Positions 8,262 to 12,900 of a stretch of DNA of 12,900 nt are shown in pieces. Positions within the stretch are counted from its first letter, which is position 1; each line of letters begins with the position of its first letter. The notes below the pieces were generated by a model that saw nothing but the letters and a program-made list of their open reading frames with translations, ran no database searches and had not been told where the DNA came from. The stretch covers positions 1-12,900 of the forward strand of contig JAHKLP010000112.1 in assembly GCA_020855015.1 (NCBI GenBank), given 5' to 3'. Origin of the DNA: Methanobacterium sp. GTDB lineage: Archaea > Methanobacteriota > Methanobacteria > Methanobacteriales > Methanobacteriaceae. The translations under genes and the position numbers were made by a program.

Positions 8262-8882
8262 ATGGAAAACCTTCAGAATCTTTACGATTTGAGAGTGTTT
8301 GAAGAGGGTGATCCCTACCGTGTGCTGATTAGAACCATCCTATCCCAGAGAACCAGGGATGATAACACCGACCGTGCCTCAGCACAACTTTTCTCCCAAT
8401 ACGAAACCATTAATGACATTGCCCATGCTGATCCTGCCCTTTTAGAGCCATTGATTCGTCCTGCTGGTTTTTACCATGTAAAGGCCCGGAGGATTGTGGA
8501 AGTTTCCCGTAAACTACTGGATGATTTCAAAGGCAGGGTTCCCAGCAATATTAAAGGTCTTCTGGAACTTCCAGGGGTGGGACGTAAAACTGCAAACTGT
8601 GTGCTAGTCTACGGTTTCCAAAAACCAGCCATACCCGTTGATGTTCATGTTCACCGCATTAGCAATCGATTGGGCTTGGTCAACACCCAAAAACCTGAAG
8701 AAACAGAGGAAGAACTTGAAAAAATAGTTCCCAAGGAATACTGGATTGAACTTAACGATTTAATGGTGCAGTTTGGACAGACAATCTGCCGGCCTCAAGC
8801 ACCATTACATGAGGAATGTCCACTTCAGGAACTGTGTGATTACTATCAAAACCAGGTTAAAGAAGGGAATATTAAAGAATAA
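8262..8882 (+). CDS. nth: Endonuclease III-type DNA glycosylase/AP lyase
   Basis: This base-excision repair enzyme removes oxidised pyrimidines from DNA and nicks the abasic site. The 206-residue protein has the HhH-GPD fold: TILSQRTRD (25-33), the helix-hairpin-helix LPGVGRKTAN (103-112) with the catalytic Lys109, and the catalytic Asp127 in PVDVHVHR. At the C terminus the [4Fe-4S] loop reads C176-x6-H183-x2-C186-x5-C192, so the second of the four usual cysteines is histidine. The start is uncertain: the ATG at 8262 has no good Shine-Dalgarno, and the same frame is open upstream through a repeat segment to 8148 but without another ATG, GTG or TTG. It probably shares a transcript with the GTPase. 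MutY or thymine-mismatch glycosylase activity is less likely, because the lysine typical of bifunctional Nth is present. Confidence 0.92.
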   Translation: MENLQNLYDLRVFEEGDPYRVLIRTILSQRTRDDNTDRASAQLFSQYETINDIAHADPALLEPLIRPAGFYHVKARRIVEVSRKLLDDFKGRVPSNIKGLLELPGVGRKTANCVLVYGFQKPAIPVDVHVHRISNRLGLVNTQKPEETEEELEKIVPKEYWIELNDLMVQFGQTICRPQAPLHEECPLQELCDYYQNQVKEGNIKE

Positions 8883-8890
8883 TTGAAAAA

Positions 8891-8907
8891 ATGTTGTTTT
8901 TTTTATT
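8891..8907 (+). terminator. T-run after nth
   Basis: A stretch with eight consecutive T bases followed by ATTTTATT starts about ten bases after the nth stop. No strong hairpin precedes it. It is a plausible archaeal T-run terminator for the GTPase-nth unit. Confidence 0.4.
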
Positions 8908-9040
8908 TTATTACTATATTATTTAATTATATTGCTGTCAATAAGTTATTACTTTATAAAAAACTGTTAAATCAAGTATTTTCATTATTAAATAGTTTAT
9001 ATTCATTTGTGTTATACTGGTGACTGAAAATTATTGTAAG

Positions 9041-9048
9041 ATATATAT
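9041..9048 (+). promoter_or_regulatory. Likely TATA box for the zinc-motif protein
   Basis: ATATATAT sits within the perfect palindrome GATATATATC (9040-9049). It would start transcription near 9070, about 50 bases before the ATG at 9120. The rest of the 237-base gap after nth is AT-rich with no visible gene. Confidence 0.45.
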
Positions 9049-9119
9049 CATAGTTATTACAATTAGATAGTAATTATGTAAAATTGTTAATAAAAATAGT
9101 ATTGTTAGGAAGTGAATAT

Positions 9120-9605
9120 ATGGACAAGAAATATTTAATAGCCATTGTTGTTGTTATCGTGGCCATTGGTGGAGCCACAGCTTGTAGTTTTTTATTGCCT
9201 AATGATGACACTGCAAAGGTCGAACCAACAAAACCTGCAGCCACAACTGCCCCTGCAAATGATACTGAAAAGAACGATAGCCAGGAAAAAGTTGAGGCAA
9301 AGACAGTTAAATGTACATACTGTGGAGGTACTGGAATCCTGAAATGTGGAAACTGTGGTGGAGATGGACTCATAGGATCAGGATCATGCCCCACCTGTGG
9401 TGGAGATGGTAAAGTCTACTACGATGAGAATAACCAAATGCATCCTAATGTAATGAAAATAATAGCTGTGCTTGCCTGCCACGAAGCTACGTGCCCTACC
9501 TGTGGCGGAAGCGGTGGCGGAAGCCAGACCCAATGTACTGCATGTGGTGGAGACGGTAAAATAGTATGCAGTAAATGTGGAGGAGACGGTTACATCGTAG
9601 TGTAA
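9120..9605 (+). CDS. Predicted exported/anchored protein with six CxxCGGxG zinc motifs
   Basis: This 161-residue protein begins with a short basic segment and a hydrophobic stretch (about residues 5-26) that should be a signal peptide or membrane anchor; C22 in ATAC could be a lipobox cysteine. A Thr/Ala/Pro/Glu/Lys linker (28-63) follows. The rest contains six DnaJ-type zinc-finger motifs starting at C65, C76, C90, C125, C139 and C150, plus one extra cysteine, C120. Classical DnaJ has four such motifs and a J domain; no J domain is present. The intervals are 11, 14, 35, 14 and 11, a mirror-symmetric series suggesting three nested zinc sites. The ATG at 9120 has AGGAAGTGA at 9107-9115, four bases away; an upstream TTG at 9084 is not supported. 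Its function is unknown. A zinc-stabilised chaperone or thiol/redox-like role outside the cell is only a guess. Confidence 0.88.
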   Translation: MDKKYLIAIVVVIVAIGGATACSFLLPNDDTAKVEPTKPAATTAPANDTEKNDSQEKVEAKTVKCTYCGGTGILKCGNCGGDGLIGSGSCPTCGGDGKVYYDENNQMHPNVMKIIAVLACHEATCPTCGGSGGGSQTQCTACGGDGKIVCSKCGGDGYIVV

Positions 9606-9611
9606 CCTACT

Positions 9612-9626
9612 TATTTTCTTTTTTTA
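9612..9626 (+). terminator. T-rich terminator after the zinc-motif gene
   Basis: TTATTTTCTTTTTTT starts seven bases after the stop codon. No strong stem precedes it. This is the pattern expected of a T-run terminator in archaea. Confidence 0.45.
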
Positions 9627-9770
9627 AAATCGATATTTTAATTTAGTTCTAGTAATTGGGTCCTCTTTTTCTGGATTATTTTCTGGATTTATAACTGGTC
9701 ATCTGCGTATTTAGCTGCTAAAAAAAATAAGATCCGCTATTTTTTCGTGAATAAATATTGGCTCTCGTTA

Positions 9771-9789
9771 GATTTACCTAAGGTAAATC
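9771..9789. promoter_or_regulatory. Perfect 19-bp palindrome, operator-like
   Basis: GATTTACCT (9771-9779) and AGGTAAATC (9781-9789) are exact reverse complements around a single A (9780). The length and the one-base centre fit a binding site for a dimeric winged-helix regulator. It lies about 170 bases before the start of such a regulator gene, so autoregulation is possible but not shown. Confidence 0.5.
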
Positions 9790-9820
9790 GTGTAATATCA
9801 AGTTAGCAGATGTTGTCAAA

Positions 9821-9860
9821 ATATTATTTGATGGATTAAGTAGTTACCACCAAATAATAT
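9821..9860. repeat. 10-bp inverted repeat with 20-base centre
   Basis: ATATTATTTG (9821-9830) and CAAATAATAT (9851-9860) are exact complements. After one mismatch the stem continues for three more pairs, TGG (9832-9834) with CCA (9847-9849). The right arm runs into AATATAAATTA, a possible TATA box for the regulator downstream, so a protein bound here could block transcription. Confidence 0.6.
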
Positions 9861-9955
9861 AAATTACTTATGATTATATTAATAATTAATACAAAATAAT
9901 TACATTTAAAAAAATTAACTGCATTTAGATTGTATCCGAATAATTATGGGCGGGG

Positions 9956-10792
9956 GTGATTCACATTACTCTAGAATATATTGAAATCTATCAGGATGTT
10001 AAAGATTTACTGAAATACACTTCTGGTTCTTCTGTTAGGGTTAAAATATTGATTTGTCTTTGTGAAGGCATTCAAACCATGAGTGAACTGAAAAAGGAAA
10101 TAGGAATTAGCAGTTCTACCATATCTTACAATCTCAGCAACCTGGAAAAAAAGAAAATCACCTCCAAAGAAGGTGAAAAATACATCCTCACCCCTTTTGG
10201 CCTGTTAGTAACCTACAACCTTATGGAAAATATGAGGACAACTGCAGTTATCAGCAAATTCCAGAAATTTTGGTTGAACCATGACCTTTCAGGAATTCCC
10301 CCAGAATTAATTAAGAGAATAGGCGACTTATACCAATCATCCCTGGTTGAATCAGAGTCAGGAGAAATTTACAAACCTCATGAAAAATATCAGGAACTCA
10401 TATTAAAATCTAATTATATTAAAGGTGTTTCATCAATTTTTCGTTTTAACTACATCGAATTATTCCAATATCTTATACTGGAAAATGATATTGATGTGGA
10501 ACTTATATTAACCAACGATATAATCCAAAAAATCATACAAGGCCTTGATTCAGATAATTTAAAACTACTTGAAAACTCTATGGCAAAAGGAAACGTCAAA
10601 TTAGGGGTTATCAATAAAGATGTGAGAATTGCTTTCACTGTTACTGATAAATATTTATCTTTGGGTTTGTTCCATGAACACGGAGATTATGATAACACCA
10701 AAGATCTGATAAGTGATGATCATGACGCTGTTGCCTGGGGTAACACGCTATTTGAATATTATCGAAACCAGTCTCAAAAATTCCAGATTTGA
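9956..10792 (+). CDS. Winged-helix transcriptional regulator, FilR1/DUF1724 family
   Basis: This is a probable DNA-binding regulator of 278 residues, cytoplasmic, with no membrane segment. The N-terminal winged-helix domain spans about residues 20-85, with the recognition-helix region SSSTISYNLSNLEKKK (52-67) and wing residues up to LTPFG. The C-terminal part (about 120-265) resembles the methanogen FilR1 middle domain, formerly DUF1724, a likely sensing or dimer module; the ligand is unknown. The start is uncertain. GTG at 9956 is the only conventional in-frame start, yet it lies inside a strong Shine-Dalgarno-like GGGGGTGAT (9952-9960), which would better serve an ATT at 9965. The 3' end overlaps the prenyltransferase gene, so the two are probably translated from one message. 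Inverted repeats upstream may be its own operators. Confidence 0.88.
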   Translation: MIHITLEYIEIYQDVKDLLKYTSGSSVRVKILICLCEGIQTMSELKKEIGISSSTISYNLSNLEKKKITSKEGEKYILTPFGLLVTYNLMENMRTTAVISKFQKFWLNHDLSGIPPELIKRIGDLYQSSLVESESGEIYKPHEKYQELILKSNYIKGVSSIFRFNYIELFQYLILENDIDVELILTNDIIQKIIQGLDSDNLKLLENSMAKGNVKLGVINKDVRIAFTVTDKYLSLGLFHEHGDYDNTKDLISDDHDAVAWGNTLFEYYRNQSQKFQI

Positions 10793-11669
10793 ATTTTTCC
10801 GACGATTTTTAATAATAATAACATCAAGTTCCCTATTCATAGCCATGAGTGGCTGTTTTAAAACCTATTTTTCATTTTCTTTATACTGCACTCCCCAGGC
10901 TTATCCCCTCATATTTACTACCTTCCTGGTGATATACTCGGTTTACGGGCTTAACAAAATTACTGACATAAAAGAAGACCGCCTAAACAATCCGGACCGG
11001 ACAAATCTAATATTGAGGAATAAAAAATTATTTAAATACAGTACCGGGATTACATATTTCCTGGCAGTGATAATTGGATGTTTTTATGGTTGGAAGGTTC
11101 TCTTGATTATTCTGTTTCCCCTGATGGTGGGAATAATATACAGCATAAAGATTCATCCACGCATACCTCGACTGAAGGACATATTCCCTGTTAAAAGCAT
11201 GATAGTTGCTCTAAGCTGGACTGTGGGCAATACATTTCTCCCCATAGTGGATGGTAAAATTAATTTTCTGATGATGGTGTTAATATTCTATTTCTTTTTC
11301 ATAAAAAGCTTTATTAACACGGTTTTGTTTGATTTGATGGATTTCAAAGGAGATAAAAAGATAGGAACCAGAACTATCCCTGTGGTTATGGGTCCTTCCA
11401 GAACTGTTCTACTTCTTCTGGTCTTGAATACCACCCTGAGCATACTGATCCTTATTTCCATATCCTGTGGCTTCTTCCAGCCCCTTATGCTACCATTAAT
11501 TTTCTGCTTAATTTACTGCTACATATACATCATCTATTTTTATAAAGTAAAAAACCGTCTACGGATGGAAATATTTGTAGATGGAGAATGGATCTTACTG
11601 GGGTTCATCAGTTTACTGACCATACACTACCATTTAATACCCTGTAAACTGGGGCTTCCATTACAATAA
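10722..11669 (+). CDS. UbiA-family prenyltransferase, integral membrane
   Basis: This is a membrane enzyme expected to move a prenyl group from a prenyl diphosphate to an acceptor; the acceptor cannot be read from sequence. From the chosen ATG the protein is 315 residues with about eight or nine hydrophobic helices. Both Mg-diphosphate motifs are present: N78-x3-D82-x3-D86 in LNKITDIKED, and D204-x2-D207-x3-D211 in DLMDFKGD, followed by KKIGTRTIPVVMG. Archaeal relatives include digeranylgeranylglyceryl phosphate synthase of lipid synthesis and 4-hydroxybenzoate prenyltransferases; this one has a longer N-terminus than I would expect for the former. AAGTGAT at 10711-10717 precedes the ATG by four bases, supporting this start. 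That start overlaps the regulator gene by 71 bases; a TTG at 10752 is the main alternative. The overlap implies coupled expression with the regulator. Confidence 0.88.
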   Translation: MTLLPGVTRYLNIIETSLKNSRFEFFRRFLIIITSSSLFIAMSGCFKTYFSFSLYCTPQAYPLIFTTFLVIYSVYGLNKITDIKEDRLNNPDRTNLILRNKKLFKYSTGITYFLAVIIGCFYGWKVLLIILFPLMVGIIYSIKIHPRIPRLKDIFPVKSMIVALSWTVGNTFLPIVDGKINFLMMVLIFYFFFIKSFINTVLFDLMDFKGDKKIGTRTIPVVMGPSRTVLLLLVLNTTLSILILISISCGFFQPLMLPLIFCLIYCYIYIIYFYKVKNRLRMEIFVDGEWILLGFISLLTIHYHLIPCKLGLPLQ

Positions 11670-11719
11670 AAAAAAAGGATCATTGATAGAATAACAGAAA
11701 AACAATCCAAGAAAATGGT
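11670..11719 (-). terminator. Possible terminator between convergent genes
   Basis: Between the stops of the prenyltransferase (plus) and the histidine kinase (minus) are 50 A-rich bases. Read on the minus strand they give TTTTT and TTTTTTTT runs (the latter at 11677-11670), suitable for ending the kinase transcript. No matching T-run is seen for the plus strand. Confidence 0.35.
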
Positions 11720-12712
11720 TCAAGCGAATTCTGGGTCTTTAAATTTGATGCGGAATGTGGTTCCTGGACTGCGCTCCATCTCCAGCTCCCCTCCAATCTG
11801 ATAGGTGAGACTGTTTATGAGCATCATTCCCAGGCTGTCACTTTTTTCCACTTCAAATTCTTCGGGGATTCCAATACCATCATCACTAACCTCCAGAAGG
11901 TATTGATCTTTCTGTTTATGGAAACTAATGCTGATAGTCCCTGCAGTTTCATCTGGGAATGCATATTTAAGGCTGTTAGTTACAATTTCATTGATTATCA
12001 ATCCCAGGGGCACTGCATTGTCAATATCAACTTCCACGTCTTCCACATCCATCTTAAGATCGATCCTGTCCTCCTGGGTGGAGTAGGTGTTGAACAGATC
12101 CCGAGTGAGTGAACGGATGTAATCTGCAAAATCAATGCTTTTCATATTTGTGGATCGGTATAAGCGCTCGTGGATAAGAGCCATGGATTGGGCTCGGTTC
12201 TGGCTTTCCTTGAAAATTTCCTTGGATTTTTCATCTTTAATATACCTTGATTGCAAATTCAGGAGACTGGAAATCACCATTAGATTGTTCTTCACGCGGT
12301 GGTGTATCTCCTTCATTAGCATTTCTTTATCCTGCAGTAACTGGTTGACCTGCACTGAAAGGCGACGGGTTTGTAGTAAAACTTGAACTCTGGATAGGAG
12401 TTTCATTTTGGTTATGGGTGGAGAGATAACTTCATCAAAACTGTCCCATACTCCTTGGACTTTTTTCAGATCATTAGGAGATGCAACCAGGAGGTATGGT
12501 AAGAATAGTGGTTTTTCTTTTTCTTTTTTTACCTTCAACTCCTCCCTCTGGGGTGACCATGAAGGAAGATCCATGATTATAAGATCTAAACTTTCCTTGG
12601 AATTTATGTCAAGTTCTGATTCATCATAGATGGTCCGGTATTCAGACCCCAACAGATCACCGACCATCTGACTGTTTTGACGGTTGACCATTGATATTAA
12701 AATGGTTTCCAT
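11720..12712 (-). CDS. Sensor histidine kinase, receiver-like N-terminus plus HisKA_2/HATPase
   Basis: This soluble two-component kinase has 330 residues. The N-terminal 115 residues look like a receiver domain, with D48 in LIIMD at the phosphoacceptor position and SPPITKMK near the usual Lys-Pro loop. However, the acidic pair expected after the first strand is absent (ILISMVNRQ), so phosphorylation there is doubtful. A helical linker leads to the HisKA_2 dimer region with EIHHRVKNNL (H137/H138, the likely phosphohistidine). The ATP-binding domain has the N box NEIVTNSLKYAF (N241, N246), the G1 box SDDGIGIP (around 276-283) and SLGM (from 293). The ATG at 12712 has AGGTGG five bases before it on the minus strand; a GTG three codons upstream is unsupported. 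The preceding gene, a receiver-domain protein, ends nine bases upstream, so the two form an operon. The signal is unknown. Confidence 0.9.
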   Translation of the reverse strand: METILISMVNRQNSQMVGDLLGSEYRTIYDESELDINSKESLDLIIMDLPSWSPQREELKVKKEKEKPLFLPYLLVASPNDLKKVQGVWDSFDEVISPPITKMKLLSRVQVLLQTRRLSVQVNQLLQDKEMLMKEIHHRVKNNLMVISSLLNLQSRYIKDEKSKEIFKESQNRAQSMALIHERLYRSTNMKSIDFADYIRSLTRDLFNTYSTQEDRIDLKMDVEDVEVDIDNAVPLGLIINEIVTNSLKYAFPDETAGTISISFHKQKDQYLLEVSDDGIGIPEEFEVEKSDSLGMMLINSLTYQIGGELEMERSPGTTFRIKFKDPEFA

Positions 12713-12721
12713 TACACCCAC

Positions 12722-12900
12722 CTAATTTTCCACCAGGCTCTTCACCAGGAGTAAAAGCTCTTTAATCACTAAAGGTTTTACCAGTACCCTTTCTGCACCT
12801 TGTTTCATGCCCTGCTCTTCAATAACCCTGTGCTGTTGTGGGCTGAGAACCAGGAAAGGAATATCTAAAATTCTCAGATCTTCACAGGACTTCCATATAT
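12722..12900 (-). CDS. Response regulator receiver domain, C-terminal part (partial)
   Basis: Only the last 58 codons lie in the window, ending in TAG at 12724-12722; the 5' part continues beyond the right edge. The visible sequence matches the second half of a receiver (CheY-like) domain: a strand IPFLVLS with the conserved Ser/Thr position (S19 of the visible part), then a helix, the strand RVLVKP with the conserved Lys-Pro (K41-P42), and a final amphipathic helix VIKELLLLVKSL. Nothing follows the receiver fold, so it is either a stand-alone receiver or has any output domain on its N-terminal side. It lies nine bases upstream of the histidine kinase on the same strand and is probably its partner. 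Confidence 0.8.
   Translation of the reverse strand, partial: IWKSCEDLRILDIPFLVLSPQQHRVIEEQGMKQGAERVLVKPLVIKELLLLVKSLVEN

Larger units (their letters stand above)
9606..9955. other. Structured intergenic region, no gene seen
   Basis: This 350-base gap lies between the zinc-motif protein and the regulator. It starts with a T-rich likely terminator (9612-9626). It then holds a 12-bp tandem repeat of TTTTCTGGATTA (9667-9690, the last base differing), a hairpin TTTAGC-T-GCTAAA (9710-9722), a 19-bp palindrome (9771-9789), complementary segments CATCTGC (9700-9706) and GCAGATG (9806-9812), and a long inverted repeat (9821-9860) followed by TATA-like DNA. No reading frame of useful length is seen. 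It may hold a small RNA or an operator cluster. Confidence 0.65.

Noticed and set aside
9084..9119. Upstream TTG start for the six-motif protein, adding 12 residues
   Set aside because: It lacks a ribosome site, while the ATG at 9120 has AGGAAGTGA at ideal spacing and gives a normal basic signal-peptide start.
9074..9394. Minus-strand reading frame opposite the six-motif protein
   Set aside because: Its low-complexity Ser/Pro/Phe composition comes from the complement of the Gly/Cys-rich repeats and linker; no start support.
12713..12721. GTG start three codons upstream for the histidine kinase
   Set aside because: It falls immediately after or within the AGGTGG ribosome site, which is spaced correctly for the ATG at 12712.

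Overview
The window looks like chromosomal DNA of a mesophilic methanogenic archaeon of the Methanobacteriales, probably Methanobacterium or a close relative. The supporting signs are archaeal-type PheT, ValS and AroA; an HTH regulator of the FilR1/DUF1724 kind typical of methanogens; a UbiA prenyltransferase; a HisKA_2 histidine kinase; Shine-Dalgarno sequences built on AGGAGGTGAT; TATA-like promoters; and AT-rich gaps between moderately AT-rich genes. The genus is an inference from protein character, not a search result.

Left part (1-5868). An A+C-skewed stretch (1-120) precedes a 133-residue protein of unknown function (166-567). It converges with pheT on the minus strand (586-2253). Behind pheT on the same strand is a small His/Glu-rich membrane protein (2433-2789). 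A 376-base AT-rich divergent region then separates it from valS (3166-5868, plus).

Middle (5943-8882, plus strand). aroA (shikimate pathway) is followed by a 412-base gap that holds a diverged 30-bp tandem-repeat array and a promoter. Next come a small COG2229-like GTPase and an endonuclease III whose second iron-sulfur ligand position is His. The 100 bases between GTPase and nuclease carry three 15-bp tandem repeats in frame with the nuclease.

Right part (9120-12900). A predicted exported or membrane-anchored protein carries six CxxCGGxG zinc motifs with mirror-symmetric spacing (11-14-35-14-11). A 350-base gap rich in inverted repeats follows. Then come a FilR1-like winged-helix regulator and, overlapping its 3' end by about 71 bases, a UbiA-family prenyltransferase. 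Converging from the other side is a two-component pair: the end of a receiver-domain protein and a receiver-like/HisKA_2/HATPase histidine kinase.

The housekeeping genes (pheT, valS, aroA, nth) are ordinary apart from the nth cluster ligand. The parts most worth a second look are the six-motif zinc protein, the 30-bp repeat array, the nth cluster and its repeat-bearing leader, and the structured gap at 9606-9955. No tRNA, rRNA, insertion sequence or CRISPR array was seen.
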